Below, piece by piece: positions 23,291 to 37,092 of a stretch of 64,000 bases of DNA. Both the position numbers and the translations under genes were made by a program. Position 1 is the stretch's first letter. Each line of letters starts with the position of its first letter. The notes under the pieces were generated by a model. It was given only the letters and a program-made list of their open reading frames with translations, did no database searches and was not told the origin of the DNA. Source of the DNA: Lanius collurio (lineage: Eukaryota > Chordata > Aves > Passeriformes > Laniidae); the NCBI GenBank assembly GCA_020086605.1, contig JACBWW010000004.1, forward strand, positions 38,355,230 to 38,419,229, given 5' to 3'.

Positions 23291-26200
23291 ACATCCTGTG
23301 TAGTATACTGCATCAAACTGCAGGCTACAAATTTCTGACACTGCAGAGCAGGAGAAGGCAAAAGTCTGGGCTTTAGCCAGGTATCTATGGTGTCTGTATA
23401 TAGAAGTAGTTGTGGAAATGTTTGGGGTTTGGTTTTTTTTTTTCAATTGATTTCTAGAAACAGATTAATCTGAAGAAACTCATTTTGTTTGAATAAGCAT
23501 TTTAGATTACATGTGTAGTGCTTCTGAACAATGAAAACATTGTCAGGTACAGCTGTAAGTATTGCACCCTAAAATGAATATTTTTTCCCTGTAAGAAATG
23601 TTAGTGTAGACAAAGACAAGAAAATAAGTAACTTCACTGAATACTTGTTAGAACTGTAACTATATATAGCTCTTGGTACTACCTGTTCATCTAGGTGTGA
23701 TCCCTTGAAGCCAATAAAGTCCAAGAGATGTAATTTTTGTGGAAACACTGTCTTATTGGGACTAAGGAAATCATGAAGAACAGTCAGGGTTTTTGATGTT
23801 TTACCTGTCCAAAACCAATGTTTTTTTCTTTGGTTAGCACCAAGAATATTCCCAAATCATGGGAAAGAAAATTTAGCATGCAGGAGGAAAGGATGGTACC
23901 ACTAGAGAGATGTTCAGCATAAAGAAACAAAGGGATTTAACTTCAAGTTACTTGGCAGTTCAAAACAAAGTTTGGAAAGTAGGAAGAGTTCTGAGAATGC
24001 ATTGTAGGCTGAGGCTTTAGTAGGACAAGACCTCAATGTAGGAGAAAGCAGGCTGGGCAGTGTACTTGTAATGTGGCTCCTCTAAAAACTAAAGCTGTGC
24101 TTGACCTTAAAAGACAGAATATGACATAGAAGATGTAAAGAAAACAGTCAAGGCAGGTAAGAGATTTTCTACTAAAATCAACTATAGAAGAAAAAATAGT
24201 AATTGTAGAGGCACACACAAGTATCACTGAGGCTGTATCTCAGAGCAAAAGCCTCTAAATCGGTTAGGCAATTCTAAGTATAGTTCCAAGTCATTTTCCT
24301 TTTGGATGTTTACATGATGGGCTCCTGTTTCAGAACTTCTCTATCGTAAGCTAGGGCTGTTTGGAGAATGCCTAATCAGGTCAGACCAGACTGTGTGTAA
24401 GGTGTTAATGCAATCCAACAGCAAATGAGCTTGCCTGCAGATGGGAACTATAACTTCACACATTGTTATCTGCACTGTGGATACTCCTGCCTAGGATGGG
24501 CCTTCAGGTGATCATGTAGCTTTCTTGCAGGCATGGGGCTCAGCAACTCCCCAGAACATCAGCACCTGCTTCAGCCATGGCAGCTCTGATCCATTGTTCA
24601 AGTATTAGCCACATGTCTCTGAACAGACTGAGAGTCAAAGTGGAAATATTTTATTCAGACCCAACATCGTAATCATTTCAAAGTGATTTAATTTTGAGGA
24701 TAGGCTTTATGCCAGGCAGACTGATGTGCTCCACCTTCTTCACTCATTGTTGCCTTTAGAGTCAAGCCTACAGCCAGCTTTGAAATTCTTCACTGATTAT
24801 CAAGTGGTATAGTTGCACTCTTGCCAATTAAATGTATTCATTTATAGCAGTGCTTCTGCTGGGTGTGCTGTGAGCACTGTGATCCAATTATTTCTTCATT
24901 GTAGGATTAGATGCAGCTCCAGACAGAGTGGGAAGACTAAAATTCCTAAATGTCTGGTTCCATAATGAAGCAAATGGAGGGTAGGAAATAATTTGAATTC
25001 TAGGGTGTTTGCGAAACCAGAAAGAATTGCATGTTTATAGCATACTTCAGAAAAAAAAAAAAAAAAGTGTCTCCTCTAGCTGTTTTTATCATATGAAATT
25101 ATATAAAGATTTGAAATATTTTTAATTTGGGAGTGACAGCTCTAGATAATAGGAACTTGGCTGAAGCAATAACACCTGGTACTATCTTCAGAATTCTGAA
25201 AAACAAAATCACACCTCTGTTTTGTGTTCATTTTGCATTTTCTTCATAATTAAGAAGATTGGAAATACTCATCTTTCAGCAAAGAAAATTGAAATGCTGA
25301 GAATAAAGGTGTGTGATCAGAGCTTTGAAAACTCTCTTGATTCTGGATGTAACTGTCTGCCAGCACAAGCAATAGCCAGCTATGTCAGTGACTTTACAAG
25401 GCTGTTTCACATTATCAGTTTCCTAGGCGAGCCATCTACTCATCTGGAAAATCACCGTTTTGTGGATGCACTGTGGAGACTTCTGGGTTCACTCACTCTC
25501 TCATGAGTGTCGCTGTTCTCACCATGCTCTCACTGCCATCATTGCTCTCTACTTTCAGACTTGTTTGGCCAGATGTTGTCTATTGAATGCAGCTGGAAGC
25601 ACTAAAACAACCGCTATCAAACATTAACATTATTCCTGTGTTGTAGTATCATTTGCATTTTTGGAAAACAAAACGTCAAGGTTAGGCAGGCTTTTCTATG
25701 CTTGCATGAAGCATGAAACCCTCCATGTGGAAAAAAATCCAGTAAATGGGCTTTAACTACAACACAGACACAACACAACTTAGGGATGTGAACTGCTAGA
25801 ATATTATTCACAAATTGTCAAGAGATCACCTAGAAATTATTGCTATCTGAAGATGAAACAAATTATTCTGAATGACACATCATTTACAGACTTTGTAATG
25901 CATGAGTTAATATTTTAACATTTTTCTTCAAATTTTGCCCCTTTGGCATAGCTAAATCAGGATGAGAAGATGAAGCTTTTCAGTTTTTCTTCTTATTCTC
26001 AAGACATCTGGTAGAAAACCTGTTTGATCATTGTAGTATCTTGAGTCTTCATGAATCTCATTGACTTTTTTTACTTCTTTTAAACTTGTATAAATTACAG
26101 ATATGAATGGCTATTAAAATCTTTTTGGAGAAAAACCACTTTGGAAGGGCAGATGATGTAATATACTTTTATTTCATCAGCTTCAATGAAACAGTGCTAA

Positions 26201-27009
26201 TTTAAAGGCATTAAATCTAGAAGTGTGTGTTGGTAGGTTTACCAAGGGCCATTAGGCGGAGCTATTGCTGAAATAGTTAACTGGCAATCAGAGAAACTTA
26301 TGATGGGAAAAACTAGATTTTAGTGAAAATAATTAAAAACACCCAATTGTTATATGCATCATTGGGTACTCAGTTAAGCTACGTATTTTTTCATGAAAGC
26401 AGCACTGTTAAGAATTAGAAGTGTACATTTTTGTGAAAACCTTTGCACTGAAATCTTGTAGTCATATTTGCTCTATTTCTTCTCATCACCAAACCACTAT
26501 AAACACTTTTCAGGGATTTACAGACAAAAATATTATTTGAAAACAATAGATGTCATTTTCTTTTTCATTAGTATCAACGAATGATTCCTCTTCTGAAAGG
26601 CAGCCTCACAGTCATGTGAGACCATAAAATGTTCTTTTGCATTTGACTAGGGTTTTCAGACCTTGAGGATTCCTATCTCTGAGTCTCAAATACATAGAAT
26701 ATTCTTAAGACTCACAGATTTTAGAATAACACCATGAATTTGTAGAGGAAGATGTGATTTCTACACACTTAAGTTGACAGGGCAAATGAGAGCAATTAAT
26801 CATAAGTTACAATAACAGAGCCTGACTAGTGATCATCATGTGCTTTTTCTGTACAGACCATGATTATTCCTGTCTGAGGCTATTTCAGTTAGAGACAAAG
26901 ATGCAGGAATTGATTTGTTCAACTGTTTCTTGGTTATGGTAGCAAGGTGTCAAACCACTCTGGTCACTTCTATTTTGCCACTTAGAGACAGATCTTGTTG
27001 AGGAATACA
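23291..27009. other. unique intergenic or intronic DNA
   Basis: No gene was recognised. A 94-codon plus-strand frame at 25222-25506 has mixed composition but no detectable domain and no splice-site framing. A run of 16 A (25051-25066) follows CATACTTCAG and could be an old poly-A tail, though no retrocopy is evident upstream. Confidence 0.5.
25051..25066. repeat. A16 homopolymer
   Basis: This is an uninterrupted run of 16 A. No recognisable parent transcript lies upstream. Confidence 0.9.
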
Positions 27010-27505
27010 CTTAGAGCAGACAGCTGCAGGTTGAGCCTTGGGTGGAGGGCAAGCACTGACTGGAGGGTGGCCAGTCACTCAGAGACTCTGTAGAATCCAA
27101 ATAAACAAGAAGACCCCAGACAAAATACGGCCATTGGACCAAGAGGCACATATGGGGTCATGAATGACATGTGAGGAACAGGTCTGGTGCACAGATCAGA
27201 AGTACATACAATTCCAGGGACTCCTTTTTTGGGGAACTCTTCCTGAAGGCACCAGCTCGAGCTGTTTGGTGCACCACAGTTAAATTGCTCAAAGTAACCA
27301 GAGATTTGAGACTCTGCCACAGGAAACCCAGGTCTGAGCCAACAAGGAAACCTCATGTGAGTGAGTGAGTGTGGGGTGTGTAGGGAGTCAAACGAGGCAC
27401 CCATCAGGTCAGTGGAGCCACTCAATGCGGTGGGGCCTCGGTCCAGGCAGCGAAAGTCTGGAGTGGTCACGTGTGACTGCCAGAGTGGCTCCTGGGTGGT
27501 CAGAT
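27010..27505 (+). mobile_element. ERV1-like LTR fragment plus leader of an endogenous retrovirus
   Basis: The order resembles the 3' part of an LTR followed by an untranslated leader. It has a GACTGGAGGGTGGCCAGTCA block, a polyadenylation signal AATAAA (27100-27105), a U5-like stretch through CTGTTTGGTGCACCACAG (27262-27279), then a GTGAGTGAGTGAGTG leader start (27357-27371) followed by GGGGTGTGTAGGGAGTC and CACCCATCAGG. Similar leaders follow the primer-binding site in avian gamma-type proviruses. CpG is mostly decayed to TG or CA. No gag follows, so the copy is cut short at both sides. The minus-strand frame over 27075-27470 is a shadow. Family is by eye and limits are approximate. Confidence 0.7.
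27100..27105 (+). terminator. polyadenylation signal of the ERV1-like LTR
   Basis: AATAAA lies within the LTR at the expected R-region position. Confidence 0.55.
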
Positions 27506-28842
27506 GTCAAAGTTTCTTTAACAGTCTTATTCAATGCCCTCAATGTTATTAATTGCCTGATGTTCAGGATTCTGAATGCATGTGACATGCACCATCATTC
27601 AGAGTTATTCTAGTCATGTAAATTTCCAAAGTGAAAAGCAGAATCTTTATTGTCCAGTGCCTTAAGCTAGGAATAGGTGGAGGTTTGGAGCTGAATTGAT
27701 TTTGTCATTCAACAATTAATGTGGCAGCACAAGTTTAAAGCCATTGTGAATTTCAGACTAACAGCTGACAGTTTTCTTAAAAATTACTTTAAAAATCTAT
27801 CATTTAATTATTGACTTGAAGGACACTGCGAATGAACACCATAGGTATCCCATTTACATGTTTAATTGGATTAGTCTCCTGACTTTCAGAATCTAGCAAT
27901 TAATTTGCCTGGGCATTTTTTTCCAGATAGCTAAATGATTAATCTTTTGTATTTCAGTGCATGGATTCACATCACACATTTTTATATTGAAAAATGAATT
28001 GTTCCTCCTCACTGTTGTCTGCTGTTTCTGTATGACCTGTGGTAGAACAAACTTTGCTTCTTGAAATAAGACTACTTATCATAACTGTGCTTTACATTTT
28101 GAAATAATTGATTTTATATTACCTGCAAATGTTTTGCTTTCAGTTATGAAATCAAAAAGAGAAAATTTAATGCCTAATATTATGCCCATGCAGAGTCAAT
28201 AAATGAACACTTCTTGCTATGTTAAATTTTACTTATCTGTATGATAATTAACAACTGTTTGAGCAAAATAAGATGTGGTGACATGGTCATCATGGTTGTG
28301 TGTTAAGAACATTGAAATCCAGGTTTTTCAAACCCCTGGGTCCCATTATAACCTTTAGAGGCACACAAGATTTTTATGTTTGTAATATAGCTGTATAAGA
28401 GACACTTGACTATTCACCTTCTAGGCATGACAACAGTATAAATCTTGATAATAAAGATGTCAGATTGAGATGTGTTCTGAAATCTCCATGATTCAGAGGT
28501 CTCTTCTCAACCATGTTGCTTGTCATCTTGGTTGTATGTTTGGAAAGTGACAGGTTTCCACATGAGGTGGGCCATTCTTGGTAGTTTGAGAGGGCCTTCA
28601 GGAGCATAAAGGGCAAGGAATTTCAGCTGACTTTTCTGTCCTTCTATCCAGTTCTCCAGTGCTCACCAGTGTTTCATTCCACAAAGTAATGAGCATCCTC
28701 AGTCTCCATGGAGGCCAATGAATGATGCAAGGGTTGAGTGCGTCTCATTTTAAGACACTTAACACTTCGGAGAATTAAGCCATAATCAGTGAAATATCCT
28801 TCTTGTAAGTCAGTGTCCTGAGAGCAGATCTCTTCAATGGCA
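27506..28842. other. unique DNA, possible conserved non-coding block
   Basis: No gene was recognised. The part from about 27560 to 28240 is repeat-free, AT-rich and full of TAAT-core words (ATTTAATTATTGACTT, TTAATTGGATTAG, GCAATTAATTTGCC, ATGATTAATC). That composition is typical of conserved vertebrate enhancers near developmental genes. This is inference from composition only. Confidence 0.3.
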
Positions 28843-29136
28843 GTGATTGTAGCGAGATGGGGGTTGCATCTTCTGCCAGGCAGTCAGCAGGAGAACACGG
28901 GGGAAAATGGTCTCAGTATACACCAGAGGAGGTTCAGGCTGGATATTAGGAAAAATTTTCATCACAGAAAGAATGGTTCAGCATTGGAAGAGGCTGGCCT
29001 GGGAAGTGGTGGAGTCACCATCCTGGGAAGGGTTCAAGAGTAGTTGTGGCACCTTATGGTTTAGTGGGCATCACGGTATTAGGTCAAAGTTTCATCTCAG
29101 AGGTCTTTTCCAATGCAAATGATTCCTTGAATCTAC
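28843..29136 (+). mobile_element. CR1 LINE, 3'-end fragment
   Basis: Plus-strand CR1 landmarks run in order: TTGTAGCGAGATGGGGGTTG, CACCAGAGGAGGTTCAGGCTG, GGATATTAGGAAAAATTTTC, GGGAAGTGGTGGAGTCACC, GGTTTAGTGGGCAT, then CAGAGGTCTTTTCCAATG and a decayed tail GATTCCTTGAATC. It is 5'-truncated, keeping only the last reverse-transcriptase codons and the 3' UTR. Short open frames inside it are remnants. Confidence 0.93.
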
Positions 29137-32100
29137 AGTTATTTCCATAGCATGTTTACTACCTTAAAAAAATCCACTCCATCAGCACCTAAGGTATAGC
29201 TAGCAGAAAACATCACAGGCAGTCACAGGTAACTTTCCCATTCCCTGAGTTCAGTGTTGTCTCATGGCTTATATGATAGCTTCTTGGCAGACCTGGAAGC
29301 ATTGCAGTTACACAATTATTTCCAGAACTAATTTCAAGCAACTTATTCAAAGTAACTGAGGGTAACAGCGTGAGTTAGTAACTCAGCTAACAGCATGAGA
29401 AGTATTGTTTCTTATTAGACATTTTTAGATCAAGAGCACAGCAACATTTAATACCTTGTGTTCTACAAAAAAACATTTGCTGTTTATTTATGGCTGCTGC
29501 TGTTAATTACATGCCTACCCATACACTTGAAGGGGGATTTCTAAAAATCTGCATGTTATACTGAAACCAAACTACACTATGTCAGGTACTACTTTTAACT
29601 AGAGGGACTGCACTGATGCCAACCCCTGAAGAGTGTATATTACCATATCCATGATGGTTCTGAATTAATAAAACCATCAGTCAGCGACTGTTTTGTGACA
29701 TGTTGCAGTAGTTCATACTTTAGCTCCTGTGTTTACTTCTAATGGTAACTATATCAATTCTTTCATAGTAGTCTAATTTTCCACTAATGCTGTATACTTA
29801 GGATATACTCATAGCCAAAATAATTCATATGGATTCACTGGAGACTTTGTCTCCACCTCAGCTTCAATTTTCCAAATCTATTCCAGTTCCTTAGTGTCTT
29901 TGGGTAATTAGATGAGTAAAATAGAAAAATGAAATTAAACATCTGTATAAGTAGTGTGTATTTAATAGGCTAAACACTCCTCTGGCATATGTTTCTTGAC
30001 TTGTACTTTTGCATTTGTTATTACTGCTGCATAGAAGATAATAACCCTGGTAATGAGTCTAACAGATTGTTTTTAATACTGGCAAAATGAAAGAAGATGT
30101 GGGACCCAAAATATATAACATTAAAATTGCATCCTCTAAGAGGCTACAAATTTGCTAGCCAGATTTTAATCCTTTATTAAAAAAAACCCTCAACATAAAC
30201 CAAACATTAGACAGTCCCCATGGCAAAAGGCCAAAGCTGAACACTTAGAGGAATATAAAAAAATCCTCTTACACAGTTTTCATAGGGCTTTGGGCTTCAA
30301 CTCTTAACATATTGCTACTTCCAAGATAATTTCCTTGGGGGAGTGTTCTGGTGTCTTTAGAAATAGAAAATGTCTGTTCCTAAAAAGAATTGCCGAGGTT
30401 GTGATTCTCCACTATCAAAACTGAACAAGATCATTCCCATAGGATATTTCAGGGCAAAAGCCATGACAGCAAACCCAAGAGCAATGACAATATGAGAAAG
30501 TTCAGCAAATATTAATAATTTCTTAGGTAGGCATTTCTATACTTCTCTGCTTACTCAAAAATAAGACAAGTCTGTATAAAACACAGAGCATGCCAATGAG
30601 ATGAGTTTTAATGAATTTTTTACCTTTGAGCACTTCTATTAGGATTACTTGGTGGCATGTAAATTCTTTCCTTTCTCTCAACGTGTAGGTAGCTGAACAT
30701 AGCAGCTTATGTTCTTCTCCCATTCTTCTCCCAAGGGACACCAATAATTTGAGGTTTTGTAAATTAATCCTCTGGAAATTTCTTCTAAATGGAAATACTC
30801 ATTTGGAAGATCTAACACCTGCTGAGCTGCTACTTGCCCTTCACTCTGCTGAGATGGAGCCTATAGTAGTGGGGAGACACAGTTGTGATTCTGTAAATGG
30901 CCTGGGCATATATGCCCCGCAGTGAAATTTAAACAGTATTTTCAAGCTGCATGTATGTCTTTCTTGCTAGAGAAAAAACGTGAATATCTGAGAGGTGATC
31001 ACTCTAATTGTACAGGAAGAAGCTGTGACCTCCTTGTCCTCTATGTGAGCATCTGTGTTCAAGTTCTGATTTTGTCTGGTTTAATTGTATTTTTTATTAT
31101 TTTCCCTTTATCAAAACAGAAGTCAATAGAATCTGGAATAGAATTTTAGAAATATGATTACTGTTGTTTATTGATAAAAATCATAAATAGTCATGCTTGG
31201 GCTTAAAGATCATCAATTCTGAAAATTGATTTTACAATTTTCTAGTCAATAACAGTAAATGCTGGTAGATGGTTATCTGAGCAATTCAGAACATACCTAT
31301 TTGAATGTAATAACTGTTCCTAAGCATAAAAGTACATAAAGCAGATGTCAAATCCCTGATTTTCTTCTCAGCTAAAACAGAAGGCTTGGTGAATCCTTCA
31401 CTATCAGTGACATTGGGTTTGGGCTAGGGGTAACAAAAAAACTGTAGGCTGAGTGCCTTTCCTGCAGTCAGTGAATCTGCACTGATGGGTGGCCAGCATA
31501 AGCTCAACAAGTGGGTAAATAATTTAAATAAAATATTCCTTCATTTTTTTGCCCTCAGGAGAACCTTCCATAAAAGTAAGGATGTCTTTTTTTTCCTGCT
31601 ACTTGTCTGCTCTTTCCTGTCATTCCCATGTGTTGGTGGTTTATAAGCTCAGCCAAATTGTTACTCCTATTTAAAATTCACTACAAGTCAGGGGCCTCCA
31701 TGAAAGGTAAGTGGATATTGTGAGGATGTACTGCACAGTAAGAAATGAACTCTGCTGTGAAGAGACACAGCTTAAATGAAAGGCAAAGATGAAGCCGTAG
31801 CCTCTATGACAGCAAGGCCAAGAGAGAAACAAATGAAGTCCTGAAAGCTATGGGAGCCTAGGCAGACAAATGTCTTCATGGAGTTGGTTTTAAAGACTCC
31901 TGTTTAAAATTCAGTATTATATGAGAAACAGAGAAGGGGGCTCCAAGAGACTTGGTATATTGATGTGGCGGCAAAACTAGATTGGGACCTGAAAGTAGCC
32001 GGGCTCTGTCAGCTCTCTAACAGTGCTTGCTGGCTTGGGCACAGGGCCATGCTGATGCAGCTGTATTGCTTCCCATCCCAGGGCTACATCACTTGACTCA

Positions 32101-35100
32101 CTAGACTGGGAATCTTGTGTGTTTATGTGCTTAAGCAACTCTTAAAGTTTGTGTAAGAGAAAAAAGAACAGCTCTCAGTTCTTCAGGCCCATACGAGTGT
32201 TACCACACTGTCCTCTGCATTGTTTCCCTCAGTCGTGCCTTCTGTATGTAATAAAATTGTGCTTGAATAATTCAAAAGAAGAAATTACTGATGCAGTAAA
32301 CGATTTCTTTTGCATAAAAGAAAAGATTACTGAACTCTGTATTCCTGAAGTTCACACTTTTTTGTTCAGATATATTCAGCTCAGCCTATACTTATGTCTC
32401 AACTTGGAATTAGTCCTGTTTCATCTGGAGGGAAGCAAAGGCAGTCTCCCTGCATCTTCTCCCAAGCAGGCAGTTTGGCTCAGTTCATCACACTGAATGT
32501 GTGTTCTGGAGGAAGTTCAAAAGAGGTTCACCAGGGTCTCAGTAGTGCCCTTGGTCAAAATTGCAGATGAACACATGAAAAAGCCACAAATCCTGGCAGG
32601 ATTTATTTAAGACATCTTTTTACTGCACTTTCTTCTTCCTTTGTGTCCTCAAAGCCATGGTTGTGGTAATCTGCTGACAAAAGAAAGCTTTGCTACTGTC
32701 ACTGCTTCAGAATCAATACTGCTGCAGAAGAGCAAGCTGGGTTCCCCCCACAGACTCTCTGGACTCCACATGTCCTCCACACACTCCCAACAGCTCAAGC
32801 TCTGGTTCCACACACTGTCCCTGGTGGCTGCTAATGACGAGGGAAGGTCACAACTTTATTGGAAATCACCAGAAGGAATGAGCTTGCTGCATTGACAGAT
32901 CAGAAATGTTAATTCTGACCTGAAAAGAAAAGCACCATGATGGTCTGGTGTTGAGCCCCGGTCCTCACTCAGCGAGTTTATTCAAATGGGCTTGAGGTAC
33001 TACTTTTTCTTGAGGCAGGTTCACGGGAGAAATGCAACAATATTCTCAGGAGATTGAAAAACAAGCTTTACTGGAAAACTTTAGAAAATAAGGAATCTCC
33101 CAAAATTTAAAACAAGCCTTCTCTCAAAACAAGGCATTTCACAATGCATCAATTTGGAAAACTCTACCCATCCAAATTAAATTATCCATATTTCAAGAAA
33201 AGGAAATTAAGAGTAGAAAGGAAAAGAAAAAGGGAAAAAAGAAAGAGAAAAGTAAGATATAGCTACTGCCTTGGGTCCTAGAGTGGTTTAAGCTGCCACA
33301 AAATCCAAGAACAATACAGATGCAACCACATGCAGCCCAAGGCAAAGGGTTTGTCTGCTGTAGCCTCCTGTGTCCACCCCTCTCCAAATGGGGCTTCCAG
33401 TCATCTGGCCACTGTATGGCTAGACTGGGGGCTCCAGGGGTGGGGTGTGGGGCATTGCTTCTGCTGTGCTAGGTGTGCCAGGGACTGACAACCATTCAGT
33501 TCTTTTGAGCCTATAATCATTTTCTCCGGTCTCTCACACCTGGCTAATCCTTTTTTAAACAGACTTTTCTCTCTCATAAATTCCCTTTCACAAACAGTGC
33601 ATTTGTTTACTTGCTGATGAGATTTGTAACCAGAATCAATATTACTCCGGCCTTTACTCAATGCAAGGATGTAAATACTAGTTAAAAAAATGTGAATTGC
33701 TTGCATTTCCGGAGTTCAAACAGTAACAATTTATAAAGAAAATCGATGACCTTCACCATCTCAATCCTTGCCCGGTTTAAATTACGTGGGAGTAGTATTT
33801 TGACATCTGTATGACTGCTTGTCTGAAATAGGAGTGATGTGGAGTCCCTCTGCAGTCCCCAAAATTTGGTTCCTAGGCTTCTATACAAACTGTCAGTGAC
33901 TGACACTTTGACAGCCCCAGGAGACTGGCTGTGGTTTCACGCAGGCAGAGTTCAGCCCCTGCCTCACTCCTGCTTGCAATTCTCAGAGCTGAGCTGTCTT
34001 GGCAAGAAGAGGAATGACTTGCTGAGAAGTGGTGTGAGATGGGGAATCCTGTGCTGAGCAATGCAAAAATGGAGGACTTCCAGCAACACAGCCACGTGTA
34101 ACATATTTTCAGAACTTATACCACTCTGTCTGCCCAGCTATTTTTTACTGTGCACTGTCCTGACAGAGTATTATACTCTCCATGTATTTATTCTGGGTTT
34201 ATTTCATGTACCCTGTCTCTGCTTCAGGTTAGGCTGGATGGTTTCAAAATTGGTTTGTAATTGGCTCCTTTGAATGGTTGCAGTTATGCAGCACACATGA
34301 CATCATCCTCAGCTGGACAAAGTTCAGCAGCATTGTGAGAGGAAATGTTTTCCCTCTTACTAAATTCATCAGTCACACATAGCCTGGAATTAACATAGGA
34401 TATTATCAATAAAAAAATTCTCTTTGCACTCCAACACAGCATTCCCTTAATGGTTTCTCCACCACAGACCTGCTGCATGGCAGTTTGCACACACCCTGCA
34501 GTTGCAACGGTTCAGCTACACCTCAAACCTAAGTTGTGCATAAAAATACTGCTTATTTCATGTGCTTATGGCCTGTGTCTCTTTGCAGCCAGGAAGATTA
34601 AACAAATCCCAAATGGGACCAGTATCTCTGGTACACCCTGCAGTCACTGAAGACCCACAAAGGGAGTGAAGTTTGGAAAGAAAGGAACACTGAAAAATTC
34701 AAGAGTGTAGTAGATCAGAAGGCTGGACACAGTTGTGAAGACTGAGAATTTAATATCAAGAGAGAAAATGACAGTATTTTGCCTTAATATCATACAACTT
34801 CATTCCAGAAGGAAGAGCATAGTCGCTGAGACAGGTGAGGGTTCTTAGGCATTAGAGTTGGGTTATGATCGAATGTTAGACCAGAAGGCTATAAATTTTA
34901 GGTGTAGTCTTCCAGCTTCTATCAGCATTTGACAGCAGCATTTTTAAAACTTAACACAAGGGGGGAAGAAAGGATGTTTCCCTAATGTGAAAACCCTTGG
35001 AGTGAGGAAATGAGTAAGCAGAACAGTGAAACACTTTATTAGGTATATGGAGGAAAGCTGTGTCTCTAAAGGATTTGCCACAGACACGTGACTCAACAGT

Positions 35101-37092
35101 AGGCTGAAATAGAGGAGAAGTGATTAGGCTATTTCTGTACACTTTATAATGTATTCTCACAGCTTTCAGGTTTTAGATCTAGTGGAAACTGTAGTATTAA
35201 AATTAGAAGAAAGGAGAGAGAAGACAATTAGGAGAAAGGGTAAACAAATTGTACATCTGTAAAATCTGTTAAGATAGTTTTCTTGAAAGATTTTCATCTT
35301 GGTGGCTTGGTGGTTTTCACCTTCATAGGTAGAGAGGATCAGGCCAAATGGAAGATTATTTGGACTGAAAAGAATGCATGATCATGCCCTTGGCATTTTA
35401 ATGCAGTTGAATCCTGTTTGCACATGGAAACCTTTAACTGATGATGCTTCAAATGGAGTTTGGCTACATAGCTAGTGAGTATGAACCATCCACTGCTAAT
35501 CCACGTGCTTTCTGTGGCCCTGATACTATTTTATGGTGTGGTTGCTTTACCCAAGCTGAGGTTTGGTTAATGGAACAAACTTCCTTCGATATTTAGGTGA
35601 AGCTGCGACTTCAAACAAGCATTTATCTTTTGTTCCTAACTGAAGATCTATTTCTTTTAAAGTTAATCAGGTTTAACTTAGCACTGGCAGCCTTTAGGTG
35701 TACATCTTGATGTATTTCAGTATTTCATAGATAGATCAATTTAATAACTGCATAATAAAAAGAGAACAAGGATAGAGTAAATATAGGAATTAAATTATTC
35801 AGAAATCTTAACTCTTGTTGAGTCAATATTTAGTCAGATTTCTCTGTGTTCAGGTCTACTGAAGCACTAAATCCTTCAGGAAAAGATTGAAAGTAGCTTG
35901 TAGTAAAACTTTGGAAAACTTAGTTGAAAGTGTTAGGCTTGCACCCCATGGAGTGACTTTGAGAGAGTTGTCCAGGTGCAAAAGAGGGCTTGGATTGGCC
36001 CGTGTTTTCTCAATCCAGACCTCATCATTCGGACCCAAGACATGGAGGTTCAAGTAGAATAAACTCACTTGTCAGCAGGAGGATTAGCTCTCAAGGTTGT
36101 ACTCATTTGGAGACCTATGTGAGAAGTCATCTTGATAAAAGCCATAATAATAAATCATATTATTTTGCGATAACATTTTGAATCATTATTCAGAGAGACA
36201 ACCCTGTAGGGGCTTTTTGTGTTTAAAGCCTTTTAAATTTTTTTTAGCTAATCTTTCTTTTTTAAAAGAGCCCTGCTCTCTGTTCTGCTGTGTGTATTAT
36301 GTTTGATCAATGCTTTCTTTGTGCCTGAAAAGTGGAAAGTGTATTTTTCTTTGTCATTTTATTATTTTAATCTGTTACATGGTTAGAATTTAATACCAAA
36401 GGGCAGGATGTTATAAGTTTTTATATTTAAAATGACACTGCTGTTGGGTTTTTTTCCCTAAGTTAATTTATTTCTGGTGAAAAGCAGCAGCAACAGAGAT
36501 TACAAGTGAAGTCTTACCCATTTTACCCCTCTTTATTAGTAAGATCTAGAAGAATAATTGAAAATGTAGGCAACAGGGCTCTCAACTCATCTAAACTGAC
36601 ATCCCTTATTTCCAGCAGAGGAGAATGCAGTGAACAATGGATTGGGAAAGGAATTTCCAGAGCCCTGCTTAGCATTCATGAAAGAATGTTAAATTTAGGT
36701 GCTCATGTTGTGCAAGTGAATAGTGGCTTCCTTTTTTTACATTGTGTGTCCTCCATTTTGCTTTCTTTCCAGGAAAGACATCCTGAAAGAGCAGAGGTCA
36801 TGCCATAAGTGCATTTAAGAGTGGGAACTGGAGGATAAGTACCAGTGAGGTAGACTGAAAAAAGAGGCCTGGGTATTCATCACAACATGAAAATCAGACG
36901 GTACAAAAATCTGCACAGCTTACCTAACATACCAACATACCAACAACTTCCTTAGCCATGTAACTGCAAATAATGGTAAGTTTCTAGCAGGGTCCTCAGG
37001 GTAGCTTCTTACCCATGTGCAGTTTAACACTGTGGGAAATGACCTCACAGGAGTAGACAATGACTGATAAAAGTGTACAAATGATAAAAGGA
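29137..37092. other. unique intergenic or intronic DNA
   Basis: This is the longest stretch without a recognised mobile element (about 8 kb). It contains a purine-rich tract at 33195-33254. The segment 32940-33480 has an LTR-like feel (an AAGCTTTACTGG word near 33063 and a GC-richer flank) but no diagnostic termini, so it is not called. The block 33640-33870 keeps a few CpG and could be under constraint. No coding frame is convincing. Confidence 0.5.
33195..33254. repeat. purine-rich (GA/A) low-complexity tract
   Basis: About 60 bases are almost entirely A and G on the plus strand, with only three T. The reverse strand is a long pyrimidine tract. Confidence 0.9.

Noticed and set aside
25051..25066. 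A16 run as the tail of a processed pseudogene
   Set aside because: No recognisable transcript-like sequence or target duplication lies beside it.
27075..27470. 131-codon minus-strand frame
   Set aside because: It is antisense to the ERV1-like LTR and leader and has no protein similarity that I recognise.
32940..33480. Possible minus-strand LTR
   Set aside because: There is an AAGCTTTACTGG word and a GC-richer flank, but no TG/CA termini, TATA box or family landmarks could be recognised.
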